NCBI RefSeq assembly: GCF_007595705.1
Contig: NZ_NISY01000002.1
Location: 744,001 to 808,000, forward strand
Direction: 5' to 3'
Origin: Streptomyces sp. SAJ15
GTDB lineage: Bacteria; Actinomycetota; Actinomycetes; Streptomycetales; Streptomycetaceae
Length of the DNA: 64,000 nt
Shown in pieces: positions 46,399 through 54,794 of the stretch. The position numbers and the translations under genes are program-made. Under the pieces are notes generated by a model, which was not told where the DNA came from, ran no database searches, and worked only from the letters and a program-made list of their open reading frames with translations. Numbering within the stretch: the first letter of the stretch is position 1; each line of letters opens with the position of its first letter.

Positions 46399-47448
46399 TC
46401 AGCCGCGCGATGTGGCGGCGTGTTGCCCCGACGAGTGCGACTCGGGGCCACGCTGCCGGGGGAGGGCGTGGCGCGGCGGGCTGGTCAGGGTGATCTGCCG
46501 TACCAGCTGGTGGAACGAGAGCAGCGCGGCGACGGCCGGCAGGGCGGCGACGGCGATGCCGGGCACCGTCCGCGGCGCGTGGGCGATGCACAGGAAGACC
46601 GCGATGGCGGAGAAGAGCACCACGACCGCCCAGGAGCTCCCCGGACGCCTGCGGTGCAGCGCGGCCCGCAGCACCGAGAGCGAGGCGACCAGCCAGGGCC
46701 CGTACACCAGCACCGGCCACCAGTCGACCAGCTCCCGGGAGGTGCTGGGGGAGGCCACGAAGCGCAGCGGGCCGTAGGAGATCATCCCACTCAGGACGCT
46801 CAGTATGGCGACGATCACCGTGGTCAGCGCGGCGAAGACCAGGCTGAAGAGCCGCAGCCAGGGCATGTTGGGCCGGCGGAAGCGGACCCGGCGGCGTCGT
46901 CCCCGGCCGCGCACGAAGGCGGTCGGGGTCGGCGGCGCCGGGGCCGGGGTCGGGTCCTCGGGGGGCGGCGGCGACTCCTCGGCGGAGGCCGACTGCAGAA
47001 GGCGCGCGAGGTCGCCGTCCAGGTCCCAGCGGTCGTCGAAGGTCTCGGCGGCCGGTAGCGGCCCCGCGTACCCCGGGTAGCTGCCGCTGAGGGTGGTGTC
47101 GAGCGGCTCGTTCCAGGCCCCGACCGAGGAGTCGAAGGCTCCGACCGACGGGTCGAAGGTCCGCACCGACGGGTCGAAGGTCCCGACCGAGGGGTCGAAG
47201 GCTCCGACCGACGGGTCGAAGGTCCGGACCGACGGGTCGAAGGCCCCGACCGAGGGGTCGAAGCCTCCGATCGAGGAGTCGAAGGCCCCGATCGAGGGGT
47301 CGACGGAGCCCATGGAGTAGCCCCCGTAGCCGACCTGGTGGCCGGCCGCGTGGCCGCTGTGCGTCGTATGACCGGTGTGGTGGCCGGGGTAATGACCGGG
47401 GCTGTAGCCAGCCGTCTGGCCGGCGGTTTCCGGGTCCGGGTAGGTCAT
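46399..47448 (-). CDS. DUF2637-type membrane protein with nine heptapeptide repeats
   Basis: The 349-residue protein starts with a G/H/Y/T-rich segment and then carries nine tandem seven-residue units of the type FDPSVGA (about residues 48–110; variants FDPSVRT, FDSSVGA, VDPSIGA). An acidic/proline-rich linker and an arginine cluster ([13 protein letters not shown]) follow. The C-terminal half has four hydrophobic segments (LFSLVFAALTTVIVAILSVL, WPVLVYGPWLVASLSVLRAAL, SWAVVVLFSAIAVFLCIAHA, GIAVAALPAVAALLSFHQLV) and matches DUF2637/SpdB-like membrane proteins, some linked to conjugative spreading, though this link is family-level only. The ATG at 47448 is chosen; 47523 would add unrelated residues. 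Confidence 0.75.
   Translation of the reverse strand: MTYPDPETAGQTAGYSPGHYPGHHTGHTTHSGHAAGHQVGYGGYSMGSVDPSIGAFDSSIGGFDPSVGAFDPSVRTFDPSVGAFDPSVGTFDPSVRTFDPSVGAFDSSVGAWNEPLDTTLSGSYPGYAGPLPAAETFDDRWDLDGDLARLLQSASAEESPPPPEDPTPAPAPPTPTAFVRGRGRRRRVRFRRPNMPWLRLFSLVFAALTTVIVAILSVLSGMISYGPLRFVASPSTSRELVDWWPVLVYGPWLVASLSVLRAALHRRRPGSSWAVVVLFSAIAVFLCIAHAPRTVPGIAVAALPAVAALLSFHQLVRQITLTSPPRHALPRQRGPESHSSGQHAATSRG
47119..47307. repeat. Nine 21-bp coding tandem repeats
   Basis: Nine consecutive 21-bp units (left end 47119) of the form CCGACCGACGGGTCGAAGG, with a few substitutions, encode the FDPSVGA-type heptapeptides of the DUF2637 protein on the minus strand. Unit length is a multiple of three, so copy-number change would keep the frame. 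Confidence 0.9.
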
Positions 47449-47825
47449 GGCCGTCCATCCGGTTCCGTGCTGCCGTGGGGCCGCGGGCTGTGTCTGGTCA
47501 CGCCCCGACCAACGATTCCGCAAATACGCCGTATCGCAGCAATCGGGTGAAAGTAGCCAATGATCTTGTCATGCGTGGCGCGTGCAACAATTCCCTGTAC
47601 GAACCATCGAGGCGCAACGTTCGCACGCGTATACGCAATAATGATGCATTACGAGCGCAGCCATCCAGCTCGTATGGTCTTGCGCTGTACGTGGAGTGGC
47701 GGGAACCGTCAGCTCGGCGGTTCCTCACTTGCGGGTCTCCCGCGCATGTCTGCGCACCCGCACGTCCGCCGCTGGTCACCGCCCATCGAGCTCATCTGAC
47801 CGGCAGCGATAAAGGAGCCACCCCT
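47449..47825. promoter_or_regulatory. AT-richer divergent promoter region with palindromes
   Basis: Between the divergent DUF2637 and permease genes lie 377 bp that are clearly poorer in G+C around 47515–47660. They include the perfect 10-bp palindrome GCGTATACGC (47627–47636) and the dyad TAATG-ATG-CATTA (47639–47651) right beside it. These look like operators or promoter elements. The permease's ribosome-binding site GGAG is at 47814–47817. No gene is seen. Confidence 0.6.
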
Positions 47826-49334
47826 GTGTTGGACCAAGGCGTACCCTCGCCCGTCAGCGACAAGCCGACCCCTGCTGCCGGGGGTTTCGGCGCCCTGATG
47901 CGGCGCAAGCCCGTCGAGCGGCTTGTCGCGGAGGGCGGTCACGGCGAGGGTGGCACGCTGCGCCGCTCCCTCGGTATGTGGCAGCTGACCATGATCAGCA
48001 TCGGTGCGACGCTGGGCACCGGCATCTTCGTCGTGCTCGGCGAGGCGGTCCCCAAGGCCGGCCCCGCGGTCACCCTCTCGTTCGTCATCGCCGGACTCAC
48101 CGCGCTCTTCTCGGCGCTCTCCTACGCGGAGCTGGCCGGCACCATCCCGGTCTCCGGATCCTCGTACTCCTACGCCTACGCCACGATGGGCGAGCTCGTC
48201 GCCTGGGTCTGCGGCTGGTGCCTGATCCTGGAGTACGGCGTATCGGTCGCGGCGGTCGCCGTCGGCTGGGGCGAGTACGTCAACGAGCTGCTCGACGGCA
48301 CCATCGGGGTCACCATCCCGGCCGCGCTCTCCGCGGCGCCCGGTGAGGTCGACGGCGCGCTGTTCAACCTGCCCGCGCTGATCGTGGTCCTGCTGGCCAT
48401 GGTGTTCCTGCTCGGCGGGGCCAAGGAGTCCGCCCGCGCCAACACCATCATGGTCGTGGTGAAGATCGCCGCCCTGCTGCTCTTCTGCGCCATCGGCTTC
48501 ATGGGCTTCAAGTCCGGCAACTACGAGAACTTCATGCCGCTGGGCATGGCGGGCGTGAGCGCCGCCGGCGCCACCCTCTTCTTCTCGTACATCGGCTTCG
48601 ACGCCGCGTCCACGGCCGGCGAGGAGGCGAAGAACCCGCAGCGTGACCTGCCCCGCGCGATCATGCTGTCGCTGGGCATCGTCACCGCGCTGTACGTCCT
48701 GGTCGCCTTCGTCGCCGTCGGTGCCCGGCCGTGGAAGAACTTCAGCGGCTCCGAGGCCGACCTGGCCGGGATCATGGAGGACGTCACCGGCCAGAACTTC
48801 TGGGCCGTGCTGCTTGCGGCCGGCGCCGTCATCGCCATCGCCTCCGTCGTGCTGACCGTGCTCTACGGCCAGACCCGCATCATGTTCGCGATGTCCCGCG
48901 ACGGCCTGGTGCCCAAGGTGTTCGCCAAGGTCAACCCGCGCACCGGCACCCCGCGCGCCAACACCGTGATCGTCTCGCTGTTCTGCGGCATCCTGGCCGC
49001 GCTGATCCCGCTCGGCGAGCTCGCCAACGCCACCAGCATCGGCACCCTGTTCGCCTTCGCCCTCGTCAACATCGCGGTGATCGTGCTGCGCCGCACCCGC
49101 CCCGAGATGCCCCGCACCTTCCGGGTGCCGCTCTCCCCGCTCTTCCCGCTGATCGGCTTCGGCTTCTGCGTGTGGATGATGGGCAGCCTGGACACCATCA
49201 CCTGGATCGTCTTCGGCGTCTGGATGGCCGTCGGCTTCGTGATCTATTTCGGCTACGGCATGCGCCGCTCCCGGCTGGCGACCTCCGGCACGTCGGACGC
49301 CCTCGCGGCCGCCGGCGTCGCGGACGCCGAGTAG
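47826..49334 (+). CDS. Amino acid permease (APC superfamily)
   Basis: The 502-residue protein has about twelve membrane segments from residue 45 on and the APC hallmarks IGATLGTGIFVVLGEA in helix 1, SYSYAYATMGELVAWVCGWCLILEYG, and FFSYIGFDAASTAGEEAKNPQRDLPRAI in helix 6 and the following loop. It is closest by eye to the cationic amino-acid (CAT-like) transporter branch; the substrate is not certain. The GTG at 47826 has AAAGGAG 8 nt before it; upstream in-frame codons are promoter DNA. An Lrp-type regulator lies downstream. Confidence 0.9.
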   Translation: MLDQGVPSPVSDKPTPAAGGFGALMRRKPVERLVAEGGHGEGGTLRRSLGMWQLTMISIGATLGTGIFVVLGEAVPKAGPAVTLSFVIAGLTALFSALSYAELAGTIPVSGSSYSYAYATMGELVAWVCGWCLILEYGVSVAAVAVGWGEYVNELLDGTIGVTIPAALSAAPGEVDGALFNLPALIVVLLAMVFLLGGAKESARANTIMVVVKIAALLLFCAIGFMGFKSGNYENFMPLGMAGVSAAGATLFFSYIGFDAASTAGEEAKNPQRDLPRAIMLSLGIVTALYVLVAFVAVGARPWKNFSGSEADLAGIMEDVTGQNFWAVLLAAGAVIAIASVVLTVLYGQTRIMFAMSRDGLVPKVFAKVNPRTGTPRANTVIVSLFCGILAALIPLGELANATSIGTLFAFALVNIAVIVLRRTRPEMPRTFRVPLSPLFPLIGFGFCVWMMGSLDTITWIVFGVWMAVGFVIYFGYGMRRSRLATSGTSDALAAAGVADAE

Positions 49335-49634
49335 CCCACCTCCTGAGACGCTCCACGAGGGGCCTGAGGGGCTTGGGATCGCACCACGCGGTCCCGCGAA
49401 GCCGCCTCAGGCCTCTCTTCTTCGTCTCCTCCCTCCGGGGCGCCGCCGTGACGACCGGCCACCGCGGCCGGTTTGGCAAGGTCAGGAGAGCCACGAGAAG
49501 ATGTGGGAAGACATGAAGCAGCAGGTAGGGGCGAGCCGTTGGCGACGCCCGTGACAGCGACCCCGCTGTGATCTACTTCGGGCAACGGCAAGCGCCGCTC
49601 CCATTGGCCACCGCAGAGAAGTGATTCCCCCGCA
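49335..49634. other. Gap between permease and Lrp genes
   Basis: These 300 bp hold the permease terminator and then the presumed promoter of the Lrp gene. I see no additional gene or repeat; CAGCG-ACC-CGCTG-like symmetry near 49556–49574 is weak. Confidence 0.4.
49357..49417 (+). terminator. Terminator after the permease gene
   Basis: GAGGGGCCTGAGG (49357–49369) pairs with CCTCAGGCCTCTC (49405–49417) with one G·U pair. A smaller stem lies in the loop, and TTCTTCGT follows, 22 bp past the stop. Confidence 0.75.
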
Positions 49635-50090
49635 GTGCGACTGAACGACCTGGACGAACGCATCGTCCACGCCCTCGCCGAGGATGCCCGCCGCTCGTAC
49701 GCCGACATCGGCGCGGAGGTCGGCCTGTCCGCGCCCGCCGTGAAGCGGCGCGTGGACCGGCTGCGGGCGGAGGGTGCCATCACCGGATTCACGGTTCGGG
49801 TGGACCCGGCGGCGCTCGGCTGGGAGACCGAGGGGTTCATCGAGCTCTACTGCCGTCACAACACCTCGCCGCAGGACATCCACCGCGGGCTCTCGCGCTA
49901 TCCGGAAGTGGCGTCCGCCTCCACCGTCACGGGGGAGGCCGACGCCATCGTCCAGGTCTTCGCCTCCGACATGCGCCACTTCGAGCGGGTGCTGGAGCGG
50001 ATCGCGGGCGAACCGTTCGTGGAACGCACCAAGTCGGTGCTGGTCCTCTCGCCCCTGCTGCGGCGCTACACCTCGGGCTCGCCCGCCTGA
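49635..50090 (+). CDS. Lrp/AsnC family transcriptional regulator
   Basis: This 151-residue protein has the N-terminal Lrp HTH (about 4–50, LNDLDERIVHALAEDARRSYADIGAEVGLSAPAVKRRVDRL) and the RAM ligand-binding domain (about 65–140, GFIELYCRHNTSPQDIHRGLSRYPEV…TGEADAIVQVFASDMRHFERVL). Such regulators sense amino acids. The gene follows the permease on the same strand after a terminator, so it may control that transporter, but this is inferred from position. The GTG at 49635 has a weak GAGAAG site. Confidence 0.92.
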   Translation: MRLNDLDERIVHALAEDARRSYADIGAEVGLSAPAVKRRVDRLRAEGAITGFTVRVDPAALGWETEGFIELYCRHNTSPQDIHRGLSRYPEVASASTVTGEADAIVQVFASDMRHFERVLERIAGEPFVERTKSVLVLSPLLRRYTSGSPA

Positions 50091-50103
50091 AGCGCTTCCC
50101 GAT

Positions 50104-50148
50104 CTCGACCCGTCAGAGCGCGCCCCGTCAGAGCTCGACCCGTCAGAG
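50104..50148. repeat. Three 15-bp tandem units after the Lrp gene
   Basis: CTCGACCCGTCAGAG occurs at 50104–50118 and 50134–50148, with the variant CGCGCCCCGTCAGAG between them. The array lies directly before the Lrp terminator. Confidence 0.85.
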
Positions 50149-50150
50149 GT

Positions 50151-50187
50151 GGGCCCACCCCCGTTCATCCGGGGGCGGGCCCGTTTT
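50151..50187 (+). terminator. Rho-independent terminator of the Lrp gene
   Basis: GGGCCCACCCCCG (50151–50163) pairs with 50170–50182 with one mismatch around a 6-nt loop and is followed by GTTTT. Confidence 0.82.
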
Positions 50188-50272
50188 CGTTCGGGGGCTG
50201 TTTCCTTCGAAGTGGGCCGTTTCGATGGGAGGGGGCCGTTTTGCATGAGTAACGGGTGGCGCCCACGGCGCG

Positions 50273-50839
50273 TCAGTACGGGTGGCGGTCGCTCTTGTCG
50301 CTCCACGCCTTGTACGCCTCGGCGCCCAGCTCGGGGTGGATCTGCTCGATCTTGATCCGCCGCTGGTCCAACGACCGCTGGAAGTCCTCGTACTGATAGG
50401 CGTCGTCGAAGCCGATCGCCCGGGTGGCGTCCAGGTCGCAGCTGAAGTAGACGGCGTCGATCCGCGCCCAGTAGATGGCGCTCATGCACATCGGGCACGG
50501 GGCGCCGCTGATGTAGATCGAGCACCCCTGGAGCATGCGGGCGCGTTCCGGTACGGGATCGGGGGACCCGTCGGGGCGTGGCACGTACTGCAGCGTGCTC
50601 TCGTTCTGGTAGTCCTCGGCGATCGAAGGAGCCTCCGGGTTGAGACGCTGGATCGCCTTGCGGATCGTCTCCACCTCGGCGTGTGCGGTGGGATCGCCGG
50701 TGAGTAGCACCCGGTTCTGGCCCCGGGCGATGATCTCCCCGTCTCGGGCGATCACCGCGCCGAACGGGCCGCCCCAGCCGTTCACCACGGACTCGGTGGC
50801 CAGTCGCACGGCCTCGGTCAGACACTCTTTGTGATCCAT
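50273..50839 (-). CDS. guaD: Guanine deaminase-like nucleoside/nucleobase deaminase
   Basis: The 188-residue protein is a zinc-dependent CDA-fold deaminase. H53-A-E55 (DPTAHAEVETIRKA) and C115-P-M-C118 (GAPCPMCMSAIYWARI) form the metal site, and FDDAYQYEDFQRS resembles the C-terminal segment of Bacillus GuaD, which converts guanine to xanthine. It carries an insertion of about 30 residues (65–100) before the PCxxC motif. Guanine is the most likely substrate but tRNA or cytosine relatives cannot be fully excluded. Its upstream DNA is an unusual purine-rich tract on its own strand. Confidence 0.82.
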   Translation of the reverse strand: MDHKECLTEAVRLATESVVNGWGGPFGAVIARDGEIIARGQNRVLLTGDPTAHAEVETIRKAIQRLNPEAPSIAEDYQNESTLQYVPRPDGSPDPVPERARMLQGCSIYISGAPCPMCMSAIYWARIDAVYFSCDLDATRAIGFDDAYQYEDFQRSLDQRRIKIEQIHPELGAEAYKAWSDKSDRHPY

Positions 50840-51053
50840 GAGAACCCTGCCCGTCTCTTGCCCGTCTCTCTGTCTCTCCGCTGCGGTCTCTCCGCTGCCC
50901 TGTGTCTCGACGCTGCTCGTCTGTCGCTCGTCTGTCCGTTCTCCGACGTCACCTTGTCCGCGTCGCCCTGCTGTTCACTCGACGTGCCCGGTCTCGGTGC
51001 CCGGTCTCGTCGTCCCTCCCTTTCACCTCCTCCCACCTCGTAATTTGTCCGAA
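50840..51053. other. Pyrimidine-rich (plus-strand) intergenic tract
   Basis: From about 50850 to 51040 the plus strand is dominated by C and T with recurring CCGTCTCT, TCTCTCCGCTG and CGTCTGTC segments. It would form a purine-rich leader on the minus strand ahead of the guanine deaminase gene. No gene is visible; its role is unknown. Confidence 0.5.
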
Positions 51054-51090
51054 TTGGTGGATAACTCCCTTTCGATCTAGACTACTCGGT
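51054..51090 (+). promoter_or_regulatory. Promoter for a leaderless transcript
   Basis: TTGGTG (51054–51059) and TAGACT (51078–51083) are spaced by 18 bp. The expected transcription start, about 7 bp beyond the -10 box, falls on the ATG at 51091, and no Shine–Dalgarno sequence is present. This pattern is typical of streptomycete leaderless genes. Confidence 0.65.
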
Positions 51091-52068
51091 ATGGGTGCTG
51101 GTGCAAGCCGTGACCTCGGCGGTGTCGGCGGGGACAACGCCACGGTGGTGACCTCCCAGCGTGTGCGACCGGGGCGTGACGACGACTACCGCCGCTGGCA
51201 GGAGAAGACGAACCAAGTCGTGCGTGAATTCGACGGGTTCGAGGGAACGGAGCTGTATCCGCCGACCCCCGGTGAAGCCAACGAGTGGGTCGTCGTCTTT
51301 CGCTTCTCCCGTGTCGACCAGTTGACCGCCTGGCTGGAGTCCTCCGCCCGCCGGGAACTCCTCGACGAGGGCCGCCCTCTGTTCGATGGCTCCCCGACCC
51401 AGGAGATCCTCGCCGGCGGCACGCCGGCCCGCGATGTGGTGACGGCGGTCATCTCGCACGAGGTGCGGCCCGGGCGGGAGCGGGATTTCATGCGGTGGCA
51501 GGACAAGGTCCTCGCCGAGCAGGAGAAGCAATCGGGCTTCATGGGGTCGGAGTTGTTCAAGCCCGTCCAGGGAGTCCAGGACCGCTGGGTGGTCGTCTTC
51601 CGCTACGACACCCGTGAGCACCTCGACCGGTGGCTCGACTCCGAGGCGCGCAAGAAGCTGCTGGAGGAGGGGCGTCAGTACTTCTCCGCTTATGACGTGC
51701 GGAAGATCGCATCGGCGTTCAGCGGCTGGTTCCGGTTCGGCGAAGGGGCGGACAAGGGCATTCCACCCAACTGGAAGCAGGCCATGTCCGTCGTCCTGGC
51801 GCTCTATCCGACCGTCATGATCCTGAATCTGACGGTGGGTCATGACCTCGACGAGCTCGGCGTGCCCGGGTACGTGGGGCTGTTCATCGGCAATGTGCTC
51901 AGTGTCAGCGTGCTGACCTGGCTGCTGATGCCCTTGGTCAACCGGGCGTTCGCCTTCTGGCTGGTGCCCGATCGGGCGAACTCCCTCCGCGTCCATGTCG
52001 TGGGCGCCGCACTGGTGGCGCTGTGCTGGCTGGTGTTCATCGTCGTCTTCGGGCTGACCACCGGATAG
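51091..52068 (+). CDS. Membrane protein with two antibiotic-biosynthesis-monooxygenase (ABM) domains
   Basis: This 325-residue protein has two ABM-type ferredoxin-like domains in tandem (about 18–110, VVTSQRVRPGRDDDYRRWQEKTNQVVREFDGFEG…; and 112–205, VVTAVISHEVRPGRERDFMRWQDKVLAEQEKQSGFMG…). Three membrane helices follow at about 230–250, 265–285 and 300–322. ABM domains occur in quinone-forming oxygenases and haem-degrading enzymes; here no catalytic residues can be assigned. The fusion of a double ABM module to a membrane anchor is seen in a few bacterial proteins of unknown role. The start is supported by the promoter placement. Confidence 0.82.
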   Translation: MGAGASRDLGGVGGDNATVVTSQRVRPGRDDDYRRWQEKTNQVVREFDGFEGTELYPPTPGEANEWVVVFRFSRVDQLTAWLESSARRELLDEGRPLFDGSPTQEILAGGTPARDVVTAVISHEVRPGRERDFMRWQDKVLAEQEKQSGFMGSELFKPVQGVQDRWVVVFRYDTREHLDRWLDSEARKKLLEEGRQYFSAYDVRKIASAFSGWFRFGEGADKGIPPNWKQAMSVVLALYPTVMILNLTVGHDLDELGVPGYVGLFIGNVLSVSVLTWLLMPLVNRAFAFWLVPDRANSLRVHVVGAALVALCWLVFIVVFGLTTG

Positions 52069-52130
52069 CCCCGGCCGCGCCCCGCCGCCCCACGCCCCCG
52101 CCGCGCCCCGCCCCGGCCTCTCCTGCTCCG

Positions 52131-53648
52131 TTACGGCCTCGCTCCTCCGCCTGCCTCTGTGGCCGGCGGTCGAAGCCATGCCGCCACCACCGTCGCGAGG
52201 ACGACCAGCACCACGGCCGCTATGCGATAGCCCACCCCGACCGCGTCCGTGTATGCCGACACCACCTCCCTACGCACCCCGTCTCCGAGTCGGGACGCGG
52301 CGGCCAGTGCCTGCGCGGCCGAGTCGGAATTATCGCCCAGCGCGGCCGGGAGCCGGTCGGAGAAGCGTATGGACAGGGCGGTGCCGATGACGGCGATCCC
52401 CAGGGCGGCCCCCAGCTCGCGGGCGGCGGCGTTCAGGCCGGAGCCCACCCCCGCCTTCGTCTGCGGCAGGGCGGTGATCACCGAGTGGGAGAGCGACGGC
52501 ATCGTCATCCCGCAACCCGTGGCCGTGATCAACATGTACGCCGCATACAGCGGGTACGGCGTGCCGGAGTCGGCCGTCGACATGGCCGTCAGCCCGGCGG
52601 CGAGGAGCAGCAGCCCGGTGACGACCGTGGGGCGGGTGCCCAGCCGGCGCGCCCAGCCGATGCTTCGCTGGGTCACCAGCATCATGCCGACGGCCGCCGG
52701 GAGCACGCCGATACCGGCCTGCAACGCACTGAAGCCCTTCACGTACTGCAGGAACTGCGCGTTCACATAGAAGAGGGCGAACATCCCGAAGAAGGCGGCG
52801 GCGATGCCGAGCGCCCCGGCCCGCACGGCGGGCAGCCGGAAGACCCGCGGGTCGAGCACCGGCTGTGCGGCGCGCAGCCCATGCCAGGTGAAGAGCGCGA
52901 GGAGCAACGCGGCCAGACCGAAAGCGCCCAGGACGGGGGTCGAGCCCCAGCCGTGCCCCGGGGCCTCGATGATCCCGTAGAGCAGGGCGAAGAGGCCCAG
53001 GATGAGCAGGGCGGAGCCGGGGGCGTCGAGGTTCGCGGTGCCTCGGGGGGCGCGCGGAGCGACCCGGGCCGCCCACAGCAACAGGGCGGCGCCCAGCGGT
53101 ACGTAGGCCCAGAAGAGTCCCTGCCACGGTAGATACTCGATGATCAACGCGCCGCCGGTGTTGCCGAGGATGCCTCCCACGGCCAGCGCCGAACTCCAGC
53201 CGGCGATGGCCGCCGCGCGTCGCTCGGGGGCGGTGACCTGGAGCAGGAGCGACATGGTGGCGGGCATCATCAGGGCGGCCCCCGCGCCCGACACCCCCCG
53301 CCCGGCCAGCAACAACGGCACGGTCGTCGCCAGTGCGCACAGCGCGGCGCCGCCGGTGAACAGGGACAGACCGGCGAGCAGCACGCCCTTGCGGCCCAGC
53401 CGGTCGCCGAGCGCCCCCGCCGGGATCAGCAGTCCGGCGAAGACGATGACGTAGGTGTCGACGATCCACAGCAGCTGCGACGGTGACGGCCGGAGATCGC
53501 TCGCCGACAGCTGCGGGATGGCGAGGTTGATGGCGGCGACAAGCGACTGCGCGACGAGCACACAGGCGCACATCGCGATGAGCACCGCGCGATGGCGCCC
53601 GCTCGCCGCGGAGCGCGGCGGCGCCTTGGCGGACAGGGTTGCCGACAT
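52131..53648 (-). CDS. MFS drug-type transporter (DHA2, 14 helices)
   Basis: The 505-residue protein is a DHA2-family exporter with about 14 hydrophobic segments. Motif A reads GALGDRLGRKGVLLAG and the fifth-helix region contains GGILGNTGGALIIEYLPWQGLFWAYVP, as in antiporters of the EmrB/LfrA kind. Substrate is unknown. The ATG at 53648 is chosen because the protein then begins about 20 residues before the first helix; the open frame continues upstream into the LysR gene region without family features. It is divergent from a LysR regulator, its probable controller. Confidence 0.9.
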   Translation of the reverse strand: MSATLSAKAPPRSAASGRHRAVLIAMCACVLVAQSLVAAINLAIPQLSASDLRPSPSQLLWIVDTYVIVFAGLLIPAGALGDRLGRKGVLLAGLSLFTGGAALCALATTVPLLLAGRGVSGAGAALMMPATMSLLLQVTAPERRAAAIAGWSSALAVGGILGNTGGALIIEYLPWQGLFWAYVPLGAALLLWAARVAPRAPRGTANLDAPGSALLILGLFALLYGIIEAPGHGWGSTPVLGAFGLAALLLALFTWHGLRAAQPVLDPRVFRLPAVRAGALGIAAAFFGMFALFYVNAQFLQYVKGFSALQAGIGVLPAAVGMMLVTQRSIGWARRLGTRPTVVTGLLLLAAGLTAMSTADSGTPYPLYAAYMLITATGCGMTMPSLSHSVITALPQTKAGVGSGLNAAARELGAALGIAVIGTALSIRFSDRLPAALGDNSDSAAQALAAASRLGDGVRREVVSAYTDAVGVGYRIAAVVLVVLATVVAAWLRPPATEAGGGARP

Positions 53649-53730
53649 GACGAAGAGACCCCCGAAGTGAAGAGCACTGATGAGTACTGCTGTCTGGGAC
53701 TGACCTCGACGACGGTAGGGACGCCCCCTA

Positions 53731-53746
53731 TTGCTTTCAAATGCAA
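53731..53746. promoter_or_regulatory. LysR-type T-N11-A dyad in divergent promoter
   Basis: TTGC-TTTCAAAT-GCAA is a perfect 4-bp dyad with the T-N11-A core expected of LysR-type binding sites. It lies between the divergent MFS gene and the LysR gene, 23 bp before the LysR start. Confidence 0.65.
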
Positions 53747-53769
53747 CGTCAGCAAGGAATACTTGCGTC

Positions 53770-54717
53770 ATGCGCATTGAACCTGGTGAGAGCGGTCTAC
53801 CGGCCCACCGTGTCGATCTGAACCTGCTGGTCGCGCTGGACGCCCTGCTCGAGGAGGAGAGCGTGACCGGGGCCGCCGACCGGCTCGGACTCTCCGGCCC
53901 GGCCATGAGCCGCACCCTCGGCCGCATCCGGCGTGCCCTCGGTGACCCGGTGCTGGTCCGAGCCGGGCGTCATATGGTCCCCACCCCCCGCGCGCTGGCC
54001 ATCCGGGCCGAGGTGGGCCGGCTCGTGGACGACGCCCGCGCACTGTTCGCCGCCGGCTCGCCCGCCGACCCCGCCACCCTCCGCCGCGCCTTCACCCTCA
54101 GCGCGCACGACGCCCATGTCATGGCGTTCGGCGCCGGCCTGCTGGACCGCGTCGCCGGCACCGCGCCAGGGGTGACCCTGCGCTTCCTCGCCGAGCCCAG
54201 CACCGGCGTGCCCTCCCTCCGCGACGGCACCGTCGACCTCGAGATCGGCGTCATCGACCGCAATGAGCCGGAGGTCCGCGTCGAGCCGCTGCTGGAGGAC
54301 CGCATGGTCGGTGTGGTCCGCCCCGGGCACCCCCTCGCCGAGGGAAGCGTCACCCTCCGTGGCTTCGCTGCCGCCAACCACCTCGTGGTCTCCCGGCGCG
54401 GCCGGCTGTCCGGCCCCATCGACACCGCCCTCGCCGCCCATGGCCTGCGTCGCCGCGTGGTCGCCTCCTCACCCACCTTCGCCGCCTCCCTCTTCCTTCT
54501 GCTGCGCGGCGACGCCATCGGACTCGCCCTGGAGCGGGTCGACGCGCCGGCCGTGGCAGCGCTGGGCCTGCGCACCTTCGAGGTGCCGCTTGAGCTGCCT
54601 CCGCTGCCCTTCGCCATGGCCTGGCACCCCCGCCACGAGGCGGACGGTGGCCATATCTGGCTTCGTGGCCTCGTCCGGGACGTGGTCGCCGACACACTGG
54701 CCGGCCCCGCGCAATGA
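53770..54717 (+). CDS. LysR family transcriptional regulator
   Basis: The 315-residue protein has the LysR winged HTH (about 12–75, VDLNLLVALDALLEEESVTGAADRLGLSGPAMSRTLGRIRRALGDPVLVRAGR) and a periplasmic-binding-like effector domain from about 95. The start ATG at 53770 fits the NodD/PcaQ-type lead; an in-frame ATG at 53731 lies inside the presumed operator. It is divergent from the MFS gene and lies 147 bp upstream of davA, so either may be its target. Confidence 0.93.
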   Translation: MRIEPGESGLPAHRVDLNLLVALDALLEEESVTGAADRLGLSGPAMSRTLGRIRRALGDPVLVRAGRHMVPTPRALAIRAEVGRLVDDARALFAAGSPADPATLRRAFTLSAHDAHVMAFGAGLLDRVAGTAPGVTLRFLAEPSTGVPSLRDGTVDLEIGVIDRNEPEVRVEPLLEDRMVGVVRPGHPLAEGSVTLRGFAAANHLVVSRRGRLSGPIDTALAAHGLRRRVVASSPTFAASLFLLLRGDAIGLALERVDAPAVAALGLRTFEVPLELPPLPFAMAWHPRHEADGGHIWLRGLVRDVVADTLAGPAQ

Positions 54718-54794
54718 ATCGACGCGTCGGGGCGGGTTCCCGTTTCGAATCGACGCCCTGTCCGCAATGGTCAAGCCTTGTTCGTGCTCGGCCG

